From Chlamydiia bacterium (GTDB taxonomy: Bacteria > Chlamydiota > Chlamydiia > Chlamydiales > Simkaniaceae), in NCBI GenBank assembly GCA_030429605.1, contig JAUIEV010000001.1, positions 62,001-126,000 on the forward strand: a stretch of 64,000 nt of DNA, given 5' to 3'. The first letter of the stretch is position 1. Every line of letters starts with the position of its first letter. The notes under the pieces were generated by a model. That model was not told the DNA's origin and ran no database searches. It saw only the letters and a list, made by a program, of their open reading frames with translations. Positions 35,159 to 45,064 of this stretch are shown here, piece after piece. Made by a program: the position numbers and the translations under genes.

Positions 35159-35833
35159 ATGCTCACAATAGCACGACTTTTTGGTAAGTCACCTTTTTCT
35201 CCTCTTCAATCTCACATGAAAAAGGTAAGCAGCTGCATAAAAAAACTCTCTGAAGTTTTTGATCAGCTTGCTCAAGGGAAGCAAGATCAGCTCGAGTCGC
35301 TGGTCAATGAAGTTTCAAAACTTGAACACGAAGCTGATCTTACAAAAAACGATATCCGCAATCATCTTCCCAAAAGCTTATTTCTCCCGATCGATCGGGC
35401 AGAACTGCTCGAGATTTTATCGATACAAGATGATATTGCAGACCAGGCTGAAAAAATCGGCCACCTTCTTACACTCTACCCCCTTGAAACGCCTCCAAAG
35501 TACCTTTCTGGATTAAATGACTTGTTTGTAAAAAACTGTGACACGTTTTGGATTACACGTCAGATCATTAAGGAAATGGGAGACCTTCTCGAATCCTCGT
35601 TTGGAGGAAAAGAAGCAGAAAGAGTGAAAGGGATGGCTGAAGAAACATCGTTCAAAGAATACCAAGCCGATAAGGCTATGCACAAACTCCAACGGGAGTT
35701 TTTTCAGGCGGGAGAATCGTTTTCAACTCCAGTTTTTTATCTTTTCAATCAGCTTATACTGGAAATAAATCATATCTCCCATATTTCTGAGCAACTTGCA
35801 AATCGAATTCGAATGATTATTGAAGTGAAGTAA
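35159..35833 (+). CDS. PhoU-like DUF47 protein, Pit accessory
   Basis: 224 residues, all-helical, with the two-repeat PhoU-like pattern: SLVNEVSKLEHEADLTKNDIRNHLPKSLFLPIDRAELLEILSIQDDIADQAEKIG is the DUF47/TIGR00153 signature. Such proteins are encoded with Pit transporters and modulate phosphate uptake, probably binding metal through the acidic helices. Its stop codon shares one base with the pit start (TAATG), so the two are translated together. Matches CT691-CT692. Confidence 0.9.
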   Translation: MLTIARLFGKSPFSPLQSHMKKVSSCIKKLSEVFDQLAQGKQDQLESLVNEVSKLEHEADLTKNDIRNHLPKSLFLPIDRAELLEILSIQDDIADQAEKIGHLLTLYPLETPPKYLSGLNDLFVKNCDTFWITRQIIKEMGDLLESSFGGKEAERVKGMAEETSFKEYQADKAMHKLQREFFQAGESFSTPVFYLFNQLILEINHISHISEQLANRIRMIIEVK

Positions 35834-37251
35834 TGTCGTTTGATCTTTTTCTCCTCATCCTTCTTCTTATTGCCGGCTTTTATATGGCATGGAACATTGG
35901 CGCGAATGATGTGTCCAACGCTATGGGAACCTCTGTTGGCTCTGGAGCCCTCACGCTCAAAAAAGCGGTTATTATTGCAGGGATTCTAGAATTTTGCGGG
36001 GCCTTCTTTTTAGGCTCACATGTGTCGCAGACTGTCCAAAATGGGCTGGTCGACCCCTCCGTGTTTGCCCAAGACCCAACCATCCTTCTCTATGGGATGC
36101 TCTCGGCACTTATTGCAACCGCCCTGTGGCTTCAAACAGCTTCCTATTTTGGATGGCCTGTGTCGACAACCCATGCGATTGTCGGAGCGATTTTAGGTTT
36201 TGGCATTATTGTCGGCGGCGTGCATGCTGTTGAGTGGGGTGAAGTTGCACAGATAGCATCGAGCTGGGTTATTTCACCTGTGCTCAGTGGGATTATTGCA
36301 TTTGCACTCTTTACTGTTGTCCAAAAAGTCATTTTATTTGCCTATTACCCTGTCGAAGCAAGCAAGAAAGCGATTCCCCTCTTTACGGCCCTTCTTTTCC
36401 TCACATTCTTTTTAAACTTTCTCACGCGGGGTATTGGAGGGTTAAGCGTACATATTACTCCCGGCGTGACCGTTCTTCTCTCATGTGGCATTGCATTTTT
36501 TGCATTTGTCGGCTCAAAAATGTATGTACGGAGCGCTCGCTTTTCTAAAGAGGCAACCTCAACCTCACCAAATTTAGTACAGCACGTCTACTCGCTAAAC
36601 AAAGCACTGAAGCACCTTCAGCGAGTCAAGCTTGGCGTCAAAGGTGATAGAAGAGAAGAGGTCGCAAGTATTCTTCGTGATTTACGAGGCGTCACTGAAC
36701 AGGTACGTGACGACTCTGGATACTATGTAAAAAGTAATGATTTTCAAATCGTCGAAAAAATGTTTGCCTCACTTCAAATTTTAAGCGCTATGTATATCGC
36801 ATTTGCGCATGGAGCGAATGATGTTGCCAATGCAATTGGGCCTGTAGCGGCCTCTCTAGAAATTCTTCGAAGCGGCACGCTTCACTCTGCATCCGTGGTT
36901 CCCTCATGGCTTCTCGCGCTTGGCGGCGTTGGAATAGTCATAGGTCTTGCGACATGGGGATGGAGAGTGATGGAAACGATCGGAAGAAAAATTACCGAAT
37001 TAACTCCTACGAGAGGTTTTTGCGCCGAATTTGGAGCTGCAACAACAATCTTACTTGCATCTCGTTTAGGCCTTCCCATTTCAACAACCCACTGTATTGT
37101 TGGGGCGGTTCTCGGAGTCGGTATTGCTCGGGGTATTTCAGCGCTGAACTTACAAACTGTTCGTGAAATTGTTCTCTCGTGGGTCATTACCATTCCGTCT
37201 TCAGCAACGGTGTGTATTCTTTTATTCTATTTGATGAAAGCGATCCTGTAA
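35833..37251 (+). CDS. pit: Pit-family inorganic phosphate transporter
   Basis: 472 residues, about 11 membrane helices. Two inverted halves each carry the PHO4 signature: NIGANDVSNAMGTSVGSGAL and PVSTTHAIVGAILGFG in the first, AHGANDVANAIGPVAA and PISTTHCIVGAVLGVG in the second. A cytoplasmic linker (~235-310) separates them. Pit carriers import metal-phosphate with protons at low affinity. It is coupled to the PhoU-like gene upstream and converges with the glycogen gene downstream, with ten bases between. Confidence 0.95.
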   Translation: MSFDLFLLILLLIAGFYMAWNIGANDVSNAMGTSVGSGALTLKKAVIIAGILEFCGAFFLGSHVSQTVQNGLVDPSVFAQDPTILLYGMLSALIATALWLQTASYFGWPVSTTHAIVGAILGFGIIVGGVHAVEWGEVAQIASSWVISPVLSGIIAFALFTVVQKVILFAYYPVEASKKAIPLFTALLFLTFFLNFLTRGIGGLSVHITPGVTVLLSCGIAFFAFVGSKMYVRSARFSKEATSTSPNLVQHVYSLNKALKHLQRVKLGVKGDRREEVASILRDLRGVTEQVRDDSGYYVKSNDFQIVEKMFASLQILSAMYIAFAHGANDVANAIGPVAASLEILRSGTLHSASVVPSWLLALGGVGIVIGLATWGWRVMETIGRKITELTPTRGFCAEFGAATTILLASRLGLPISTTHCIVGAVLGVGIARGISALNLQTVREIVLSWVITIPSSATVCILLFYLMKAIL

Positions 37252-37261
37252 AAGGTCTCCA

Positions 37262-39691
37262 TCACGTGTGCAGAAAGAGTGCTGCAAGTGGGGGCAATGA
37301 CAGTGCAATACCGTCATCATAACATGTGATACGGTTGTTCATAAAGCTCCCGGTCCCTCCATACCACGATGCGTCCGTGTTCACCGCTTCGTACAGTACA
37401 TCACACACTTTTTGCATTCGAAAAAAGAAGTGGCTATACCCTTCTGCACCAAAGTGTAGCACAACAACCATGCGTGCTCCATCACATCCAACCCGGAGTA
37501 TACCGAGGATTTTTTTCTCGGCGTCTAGTCCGATAACCGCCGCAGAACCACCACACCAGAGCGCTTTATTCTGCATCTGAAGATGATTCACATCTTTCAC
37601 AAGCTTTTGAAGGTCATATCTTCCTCGTTCCCAATCGAGTGCATGACGCGGATCCGGACGGTATTTCGTTCCTATCTCTTGCCCCATGTAACACAGTGTG
37701 TCTGCATTCAGTCCTGCCATGCATGAGAAAAAAAGACGTCGCCCTGCTTGTTGTTTCCATTCATCTCCATAAAAGGAGGGATAGACATCATGTGAATAGG
37801 CAAGCACACCTTTTTCACGAGAAAGCATGTCAACGCAGTGTGCGACCTCATGCATATTTCGATGTGGAAAGTCAGACGCAAGGACGCGGGCAAGAATGGA
37901 GGTTTCACCGAGTGCAATCTGCCTGTTAAAGCCAAGCCCCCCCTCTTCAATGGCCTGGGTATCTTTTGTGTCATGCGCATTTTCCGCAATAAGCAATACA
38001 TCGGGAAACCGCGCATGTACAACTCGTGTGAGCTCTTGAAGGAGTGTGTGTCCATGCGGCTCTCTCAACACGTGCTCGACAAAGTCGAGCCGAATGCCAT
38101 CAACGTGCAGCTCACAGAGTGCAACAAGTGCTGAAATAAAGAAATTGCGAACGAATGGATTCCCCCATGAAAACACTTTTGTTCCAAATTCTGTGTCACC
38201 ACTTTCGTAGACCCCCATGCCATCGAGAGACCACCATTCCGGCACAAAGTGTGTTGGCACATCAATAATGACGCCAATACCTTCTTTATGTAGATAATTG
38301 ATACATCCTTGAAAATCGTTGAGCGTTCCAAAACGGGATGTTGGAGAGAAAAAACCGAATGCTTGATACCCTAAGCTTCCATCTGTTTGAAACTCGCAGA
38401 CCGGAAACTCGACGTGGGTAAACCCCATTTCTTTTGCGTAACTCCCGATTTCCTGCGCATGTTCAGCGTAGCTTTTCCAACCACTTCTCCCTCCCAAAAA
38501 TACTTTGTAGATCGACCGCGGAATACCTTCTCCACTTGCTCGATCTCGCATCCAGTCACCGTCACTCCACTCAAACCAAGGGCATCGGACGATAGCGCGT
38601 GGATCCGGTCGAAGACAATGTCCTCGTGCAAAAGGGTCTGTTTTTCGCAAAACCCTTCCATCTTTCATGACGACCTCAAAGTCGTATGGGACTGTCTCCA
38701 TTTCAGTGAAGAATGTTGTTTCAAAATTCCCCCCGCCGATTTGCATCATAGGTCGGGTTTCGACAGGATCATACGCCCAATAAATTCGTATTCTTACCTC
38801 GTGCGCGTGGGGCGCAAAAAATCGGAAAATTGTTTTTCCTTCTCCTGAATGCGCACCATAAAAATGGTGCAGTGTGGATTCAATGCCAATACCCCAGTAC
38901 GGAGCATCGAGCCGCCTTCCGATAGTACTTTTATCTTCAGGTGAGAGCGCATGAAACAATGCAGCGCGTTGAGCATAGGTGCATTCTTTGGAAGCTGCTT
39001 CAAAGGTGCGTAAGGGCCTTTCAACTAAGTAGTAGCGGCTTTTTTCAATGTCTGCTTCCACCTCTGCTCGCACTTTGTCTACAATAGCTTGTCCTTCACA
39101 GTGCCTGAAGATCACCTGAGCATTCTCACGAAGTTTCCGCTCACCAAACTCCCACTCTTTCACTTCCCCGTGGTATGATGTGTAAATAAGGTGCGCAAGA
39201 CGCCCTTTAAGATCTTGATGGATTCCTTCAAAGTCTAATTGATGTTCTGCTTGTGCATGTTCTCTTATCTTTTCAAGCTGCTCTTTCTTTACCACTGCCT
39301 CTTTTTCAACAAGACGAAGGTGGATGTAGTGCGCAAGCTGTTCAAAAAGTGTTCCTCCATGCTGAGAAATACACGGAAGCCTTGCATTCATACCATGTTG
39401 AGGGCACTCATACAGGGCATTTTTTCCGTACTCAGGCGTATCTGGACAATTATGTGCTATCCACAGCCCAAAGCATAAAAGACCCCATGCATCATGAGGC
39501 AGTGTGCGCTCGATCGCTCTAATTCCTTCATGTGATGGTTGCAACAGTATTTGCCTCACAGATTCTTTTGCAGCATGGAGCGTCTGAAGTTCTGAAAATG
39601 AGGGGACGTTTTTTAGTTCAACATACCGGCGAAATACATCGGCAGTTCCAGCAGACTGTGCAAGTGCTGTGTCAACGAAGTGAAGGTGCAT
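37262..39691 (-). CDS. GH13 branching-enzyme-like protein, divergent GlgB
   Basis: About 809 residues from the ATG at 39691; a GTG at 39736 would add 15. Residues ~1-265 match nothing I know. A CBM48/isoamylase-N domain follows (~270-380, GEGKTIFRFFAPHAHEVRI), then the GH13 barrel: YKVFLGGRSGWKSYAE, FTHVEFPV, VIIDVPTHFVPEWW, the nucleophile Asp in DGIRLDFVEHVL, the acid/base Glu in LLIAENAHD and the third Asp in AYSHDVYPS, then LCYMGQEIGT. The order and SHD-x-x-YP/GDEW context point to branching enzymes, but several motif residues differ from standard GlgB. It is divergent from glgP, so it probably acts on glycogen. Confidence 0.8.
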   Translation of the reverse strand: MHLHFVDTALAQSAGTADVFRRYVELKNVPSFSELQTLHAAKESVRQILLQPSHEGIRAIERTLPHDAWGLLCFGLWIAHNCPDTPEYGKNALYECPQHGMNARLPCISQHGGTLFEQLAHYIHLRLVEKEAVVKKEQLEKIREHAQAEHQLDFEGIHQDLKGRLAHLIYTSYHGEVKEWEFGERKLRENAQVIFRHCEGQAIVDKVRAEVEADIEKSRYYLVERPLRTFEAASKECTYAQRAALFHALSPEDKSTIGRRLDAPYWGIGIESTLHHFYGAHSGEGKTIFRFFAPHAHEVRIRIYWAYDPVETRPMMQIGGGNFETTFFTEMETVPYDFEVVMKDGRVLRKTDPFARGHCLRPDPRAIVRCPWFEWSDGDWMRDRASGEGIPRSIYKVFLGGRSGWKSYAEHAQEIGSYAKEMGFTHVEFPVCEFQTDGSLGYQAFGFFSPTSRFGTLNDFQGCINYLHKEGIGVIIDVPTHFVPEWWSLDGMGVYESGDTEFGTKVFSWGNPFVRNFFISALVALCELHVDGIRLDFVEHVLREPHGHTLLQELTRVVHARFPDVLLIAENAHDTKDTQAIEEGGLGFNRQIALGETSILARVLASDFPHRNMHEVAHCVDMLSREKGVLAYSHDVYPSFYGDEWKQQAGRRLFFSCMAGLNADTLCYMGQEIGTKYRPDPRHALDWERGRYDLQKLVKDVNHLQMQNKALWCGGSAAVIGLDAEKKILGILRVGCDGARMVVVLHFGAEGYSHFFFRMQKVCDVLYEAVNTDASWYGGTGSFMNNRITCYDDGIALSLPPLAALFLHT

Positions 39692-39759
39692 GGATCTAAA
39701 GGGTTTATTTTTAATAGAGAGGGTACTATATGTCACGATAGTTGCATAAGGAATAGTTC

Positions 39760-42333
39760 ATGACAGGTGATGAAGAAAAGGCCATAAACCTACAAGCTGA
39801 AACAGTCGCGCAAAAAATACGCCATTATCTTATTACTCGTATGGGTAGAACGAGTGATGAAGCAGAAGATGAAGAATTTTATCGTGCATTTTGCTGGGCA
39901 CTTCGTGAAGAAATCATGATTAACTGGACAGCAACATCTCACACGTTGAAGAAACACGCTCCAAGAAGGGTCTACTACCTCTCGATGGAATATATGCCGG
40001 GAAGGCAGCTTGCAAACAATATTAGTAATATTGGCAAAATGGACCTTGTGCACGCAGTTCTTAAAAAAATGAACCGTGATATGCACTCCGTCGTCTCCGT
40101 TGAACCGGATATGGGTATTGGCAACGGCGGTTTAGGAAGGTTAGCTTCTTGCTTCATGGATTCTTTAGCAACGCAAAAATACCCGGCACTTGGCTATGGT
40201 ATGCGCTACGAATATGGGATTTTTGAGCAAGAGCTCTGGTGTGGCGTTCAAGTTGAGCGACCTGATTGCTGGCTTCTGACTGAAAACCCGTGGGAATTTC
40301 GCCGGGATAATCATGCGCAAAACGTGCTTTTTTCAGGAACACTCCTAGATAAAAAAAATAGCAACGGAGAGCTCATCCATGACCTCTCAGGTGCTGAAGA
40401 GGTTCGTGCGCTTCCCTACGACTATCCAATTATAGGGTATAGCCACGCACCTGATTTTTCTGTGCTCACACTTCGCTTGTGGTCAACAAAATCCTCTCCT
40501 CGCAATTTCCAATTGCAACGGTTTAACGCAGGACAGCTAGATCAAGCAAGTGAAAATACTCTGCTGACTGACGTACTCTATCCAAATGATAATAATGAAG
40601 CCGGGAAACGGATCCGTCTTAAACAAGAGTTTCTTTTAGTCTCAGCCTCCCTTCAAGATATTTTTGACCAATTTACTGAAGTGCATGGGGATGACTTCAA
40701 AGAGTTTGGTGATAAAGTACGCATTCAGATAAATGACACACACCCATCTCTTGTTATTTCTGAACTCCAACGAATGCTACTCTGCCAAGCAAATATGTCA
40801 TGGGGACAAGCGTGGGAAACAGTTCGTGCTGTCTGTAGTTATACAAACCACACCGTTATGAAAGAGGCGCTGGAGGAGTGGAATGAGCAGCGAGTTGAGC
40901 ACCTTCTTCCTCGGCAGTTTCAGATCATAAAAAAGTTGAATGACCAACTCATACATGAAATAAAACAAAAAAACCCGAACGATACCCAAAAAATCGAACG
41001 AATGTCTCTTTTTGGACACGGTCAAATCCGGATGGCACATCTGGCTATTTATGGAAGCCACAAGGTAAATGGTGTTGCAGCACTCCACTCAGAAATCCTG
41101 AAGCAAACTGTTTTTAAAGATTTTTTTGAGCTGTATCCTGATAGATTTACAAATGTCACAAATGGTGTGACGCAGCGACGCTGGCTGCTGAACTGCAATC
41201 CTGAACTGTCAGAATTTATTACAGAGCGTATCGGCGATGGATGGATAACGGACTTTTTGAAAATTCGAGAAATGGAAAAATACGCGCAAGATCCTGCTAG
41301 TATCAAACGATTTATAGAAATAAAACAAAACAATAAAAAACGGCTCCTCCCTCTTGTTTTTGAGCAATTACAAAGACGATTTTGTGGTGATCAATGCGAC
41401 ATTATCCAAAATCAAATTACTGAAGACGCCCTTTTCGATGTCCATATTAAAAGAATCCACGAATACAAAAGACAGCTCCTTAAAGCGCTCCATGCACTCA
41501 TGTTGTACAACGAAATCCGAGCAAACCCTGAATCACACAGAATAAACAGGCTTATTATCTTCGGAGGAAAGGCTGCTCCCGGATATCAAATGGCAAAAAA
41601 TATCATTCGTTTTATCTACTGCCTTGCTCGTGCGATAGATACAGATCCTGTCGTTGGTAACAAACTGAAAATAATTTATGTAGAAAACTACAATGTGTCA
41701 AAAGCGGAGCTTATAATTCCTGCAGCAAACCTTTCTGAACAAATTTCTATTGCTGGAATGGAAGCATCCGGCACAGGCAACATGAAATTTGCTATGAACG
41801 GTGCATTAACGATCGGAACAGATGATGGAGCAAACGTTGAGATGCGGCAAGAAGTGGGTGATGCATATTGGCCGTTTAAATTTGGCGCTTCTTCAGAAGA
41901 AAATTTTCAAATGGCAAAGCATGGCACATATAATCCAAAGAGCATATGTGAGAAACACCCAAATATCGCTGAAGCTGTAGAGATGCTGCAGAGTCGATCA
42001 CTGGTTGAAAATGAGGCCGAACACGAAGCGCTTGTTTCAATTTACAACAGTCTACTTCATGGAGCATATCCCGATAAATACCACATCCTAAACGATCTCC
42101 CAAGTTACTACGAAACACAAAAAAGTGTTGAATCGTTGTACAAAGAGCCTGAAAAATGGGCAGAATATGCACTCTATAATTTAGCGGGTATGGGCCCTTT
42201 TTCGACAGATGAGTCGATAAAAAATTATGCAGAGAGAATCTGGGATATCAAGCCATGTCCTGTTGATAAAGAAGAGTACGACTGTGTCCATAATGAATAT
42301 GCAGAACACGACAGGTGCAAAATTCTTCAATAG
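39760..42333 (+). CDS. glgP: Glycogen/starch phosphorylase
   Basis: 857 residues, GT35. RRVYYLSMEYMPGRQL and GIGNGGLGRLASCFMDS near the N-terminus, RIQINDTHPSL in the middle, FDVHIKRIHEYKRQLL and the PLP site ASGTGNMKFAMNGALTIGTDDGANVE (the Lys forms the Schiff base) near the C-terminus. It releases glucose-1-phosphate from glycogen; chlamydiae use it to feed on stored glycogen. AAGGAATAG precedes the ATG. Divergent from the branching-like gene with under 70 bases between the starts, so the pair may share regulation. Confidence 0.96.
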   Translation: MTGDEEKAINLQAETVAQKIRHYLITRMGRTSDEAEDEEFYRAFCWALREEIMINWTATSHTLKKHAPRRVYYLSMEYMPGRQLANNISNIGKMDLVHAVLKKMNRDMHSVVSVEPDMGIGNGGLGRLASCFMDSLATQKYPALGYGMRYEYGIFEQELWCGVQVERPDCWLLTENPWEFRRDNHAQNVLFSGTLLDKKNSNGELIHDLSGAEEVRALPYDYPIIGYSHAPDFSVLTLRLWSTKSSPRNFQLQRFNAGQLDQASENTLLTDVLYPNDNNEAGKRIRLKQEFLLVSASLQDIFDQFTEVHGDDFKEFGDKVRIQINDTHPSLVISELQRMLLCQANMSWGQAWETVRAVCSYTNHTVMKEALEEWNEQRVEHLLPRQFQIIKKLNDQLIHEIKQKNPNDTQKIERMSLFGHGQIRMAHLAIYGSHKVNGVAALHSEILKQTVFKDFFELYPDRFTNVTNGVTQRRWLLNCNPELSEFITERIGDGWITDFLKIREMEKYAQDPASIKRFIEIKQNNKKRLLPLVFEQLQRRFCGDQCDIIQNQITEDALFDVHIKRIHEYKRQLLKALHALMLYNEIRANPESHRINRLIIFGGKAAPGYQMAKNIIRFIYCLARAIDTDPVVGNKLKIIYVENYNVSKAELIIPAANLSEQISIAGMEASGTGNMKFAMNGALTIGTDDGANVEMRQEVGDAYWPFKFGASSEENFQMAKHGTYNPKSICEKHPNIAEAVEMLQSRSLVENEAEHEALVSIYNSLLHGAYPDKYHILNDLPSYYETQKSVESLYKEPEKWAEYALYNLAGMGPFSTDESIKNYAERIWDIKPCPVDKEEYDCVHNEYAEHDRCKILQ

Positions 42334-42368
42334 GCAAAACGACGCATGCGTATATCCCTGATTTTGAC

Positions 42369-42860
42369 CTAGGGGTGTTCTCAAAATTTAATCCATACTA
42401 AAATTCAAGCTATGTGAACCATACCTTGGAACATCTGTATTGTTTTTCCATATTTTGTAACAATTCTTCTCCAGTTTTTGATCTTCTGAAAACAACACTC
42501 AACAAGGTGCCTCTCTTTATAGATATGCTTGTCAAAATCAAACACATGAAATCTTCGACCATGACTAAGGATAACAGCCTCTTCTTCATTAAAAGATATT
42601 TTTTCCCTCGAATACAGTCTGCTGGAGGAACGCAGTCATGAACATTAGTCCCTGTCAACATACTATCAATCAGATAACCAAGTCCATCAACAATTGCATG
42701 AACTTTGTGCCGCTCACGCCTCTACTCTTGCCTATCGCATGAACTTCTTTACTTGTTCCCAGTCACTATCACACAAAACTGTCCTCATGTTACTTCTCCG
42801 ATTTCAATTGAAAATAAAGGGGAAATATAAATTAAAATTCATTTTCAGAACACGCCCTAG
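42369..42860. mobile_element. Decayed IS5-family element, internally deleted
   Basis: Imperfect terminal inverted repeats: GGGGTGTTCTCAAAATTTAA inward from 42372 and GGGCGTGTTCTGAAAATGAA inward from 42857 on the other strand. Both are bounded by CTAG (42369-42372 and 42857-42860), which fits a four-base target duplication. The span is about 490 bases, roughly half an intact element. Confidence 0.75.
42405..42788 (-). pseudogene. IS5-like transposase remnant
   Basis: On the minus strand the start (RTVLCDSDWEQVKKFM) is joined by a deletion to GKSRG, then after a frame change to KVHAIVDGLGYLIDSMLTGT and NVHD. After another frame change comes HIYKERHLVECCFQKIKNWR, ending at TGA 42405-42407. These are the catalytic-core and C-terminal signatures (DDE Glu in KERHLVE) of IS5-group transposases. 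Deletion plus at least two frameshifts make it inactive. Confidence 0.8.
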
Positions 42861-42886
42861 TATTTCTTAACTAGAAAAAAAGTTGA

Positions 42887-42915
42887 TTGACACTTTGAGA
42901 AATCGAGCATAAAAT
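42887..42915 (+). promoter_or_regulatory. Consensus-like promoter of the toxin gene
   Basis: TTGACA (42887-42892), a 17-base spacer, then TAAAAT (42910-42915). The predicted transcription start is about 20 bases before the toxin ATG and just outside the IS remnant. Confidence 0.65.
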
Positions 42916-42940
42916 TGCAGAGCGAAATGAATCGAAAGCT

Positions 42941-45064
42941 ATGCAGACTCTCGTCATGCGGAAATTGAAATTTTTTACCCATTGCACCATTTTGGCTACA
43001 ATGCCATCGTTACTAGCTTATCCTGAATATTCTTCTTCTCAAGCCACTCCTAAAACCGTGAATTGGTTAGAAGATCGCTCGAGTGGTGCACAGAAGCACA
43101 CTGCAGCATGGGCGCGTCCGACAACGTACGACGAGATTACACACATGCTCGATGATTTGGAGTCAGGTGAACTTGAGAGAAGATATCCTCCAGATCAGTT
43201 AGAGCATGTGAATGAATATTTGGCGACGCTCGCAAGAGAAGGTATCCTTCCGAACGAGTTTGACGAAGAAGCTGATTTAGAGGAAGATTCCTATGATTTG
43301 CTGTATGGAGAAGACAGCGGTTTTCAATTAGCCCGCTCTATGCAAAGCAGTAATAAATACACGGTTGTTCCTGCAGTTCTGAATGGATTTTCTGGCTACG
43401 ACATCGTTCGATGCAGCAAAATCAGCAATGCATGGAAGAAGACCAAAAAGTTCTGTAAGAAACACAAAAAAGCCATAATAATCGGGGCAGTCGTCGTCGT
43501 TGCAGTCACTGCTGTTACAGTAGCTGTGGTCGTCGCAACTTCTGCAGGCACCGCCTCAGCAACATCAACCGTAGCAGGAGCCGCCGGAGCGGCTGCATCT
43601 GCTTCTGGATCAAGCAAAGCTGAATCTAGCGCAAGCTCTGCTCCGACTTTCCAGGGGGCTATGGAGGATCAGGTTGCTTCTTTCAAAGAACATCTCGCTG
43701 AGGAGAACTTTTTCCAATCATCTGAGACTGGTCAGGGGCTTTCAATAGAAGAAACTGGAAGAGTTGCCGGTACGCTTTTTGCGCACGATAGCTTCAACTA
43801 CTTTAACAACCAGATTCCAAACCACCTTCAGTTTTCAGAGGAGCTTCGCAGTATGAGTTCCTATCCTGACTTTACTTTGCCCCAAGGAGCAACTGATAAT
43901 CCTATAGGATTTGGACATAATGAGATCGATTCGAGGTTTGCTAGTCACTGTGGTCCTATGTTCTCGGATCCTTCTAGAGAAGTGAGCATTGATGCTCTTT
44001 CTTATCAGATGCGAGGAGAAGCTGCTCGTCAGTATGGATATTATGATCAGGCAGTGGATGACTTTGGAAAAGCCATTGAACTCAACCCTACGGACCCATT
44101 TCCATACTTAGAAAGAGGGTTTGCTAATTTTGGATTGAGAAACTATGACCAATCCCTAAAAGACTTTAATCACTATACATCTCAAATCCCAGAAACTCCA
44201 AAAGCACACCCCTTTTCTACGTCTGAATTTACTAGAGGCTTCGTTAAAGGGCTTCCTAAAGGTGTTCTTGAGTCAGGTGAAGGTATCATCACATTAGTTT
44301 CCGATCTTGTCACAAACCCTATACACACTGTAGGGCAAATGATTGATGCATGCACAACTCTGGTCGATCTTGCTCGTAGTGATGATTTGGAAACAATCGG
44401 GCAGGCTCTATCTCCTGAACTTCACCAACTGATCACACAGTGGGATACTCTTTCTTCAGATAAAAGAGGAGAGCTCGCTGGATATGCCCTTGGTAAGCAT
44501 GGTGCAGATATTGCTACACCCGGAGTAGCTGCTAAAATTGCTAGTAAGGGAATCAAGAGTGCAAAAGAGCTGACGTCTGTTTGCAAAAATCTACAAACGG
44601 CTGAAAAAACTCTAATCCTTGAATCAGTTGCTCAATTAGAAAATGGAGGAAAGATTAGAGGGGTAATGCAAGCAAAATTCGCCTCACGTGCAGAGGAATT
44701 AGGCTTTACTGCTAAGGAAATTGTCCAATTGGAAAAAATTGGAGTAATAGAGAGTGAAATTGGTTCCATTACAAGTAATGTCCCTAAGACCATTCGTCAA
44801 AACATAATTTTCACGGAGCACTCCTTACAAAGGGTTATCGAGCGTGGAGTTACGAGAGAAGCAATCTTCGATGCAATAGAATCTCCTCTAAAAGTCAGTC
44901 CTGTTAAATTTGATTCAAGAGGAAGGCCTAGTCAACGCTTTATAGGAAAAAAAGCGGAAGTTGTACTGAACCCAGAAACAGGGGGAATTGTTTCTGTGAA
45001 TCCAACATCAACTAAAAAAGCAGAAAAATTAATCACTGAGCTGTCAAATGTTAATAGTAATTAA
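42941..45064 (+). CDS. Secreted polymorphic-toxin-like protein (TPR, pre-toxin, RelE/DUF4258-like C-terminus)
   Basis: 707 residues. An N-terminal signal-like stretch (MRKLKFFTHCTILATMPSLLA, second Met possible start), an acidic low-complexity region (~55-130), a basic-plus-apolar anchor (KKFCKKHKKAIIIGAVVVVA, ~170-200) followed by an Ala/Ser linker, one or two TPR units (~355-415, EAARQYGYYDQAVDDFGKAIELNP) and a Gly-rich pre-toxin-like part (~430-560, FVKGLPKGVLESGEG). The last ~90 residues (FTEHSLQRVIERGVTREAIF ... VVLNPETGGIVSVNP) have the His ... Arg ... RG pattern of DUF4258/RelE-fold RNase toxins. A small immunity-like gene overlaps the end by 17 bases. Likely a contact-dependent or effector toxin; activity not proven. 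Confidence 0.72.
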   Translation: MQTLVMRKLKFFTHCTILATMPSLLAYPEYSSSQATPKTVNWLEDRSSGAQKHTAAWARPTTYDEITHMLDDLESGELERRYPPDQLEHVNEYLATLAREGILPNEFDEEADLEEDSYDLLYGEDSGFQLARSMQSSNKYTVVPAVLNGFSGYDIVRCSKISNAWKKTKKFCKKHKKAIIIGAVVVVAVTAVTVAVVVATSAGTASATSTVAGAAGAAASASGSSKAESSASSAPTFQGAMEDQVASFKEHLAEENFFQSSETGQGLSIEETGRVAGTLFAHDSFNYFNNQIPNHLQFSEELRSMSSYPDFTLPQGATDNPIGFGHNEIDSRFASHCGPMFSDPSREVSIDALSYQMRGEAARQYGYYDQAVDDFGKAIELNPTDPFPYLERGFANFGLRNYDQSLKDFNHYTSQIPETPKAHPFSTSEFTRGFVKGLPKGVLESGEGIITLVSDLVTNPIHTVGQMIDACTTLVDLARSDDLETIGQALSPELHQLITQWDTLSSDKRGELAGYALGKHGADIATPGVAAKIASKGIKSAKELTSVCKNLQTAEKTLILESVAQLENGGKIRGVMQAKFASRAEELGFTAKEIVQLEKIGVIESEIGSITSNVPKTIRQNIIFTEHSLQRVIERGVTREAIFDAIESPLKVSPVKFDSRGRPSQRFIGKKAEVVLNPETGGIVSVNPTSTKKAEKLITELSNVNSN

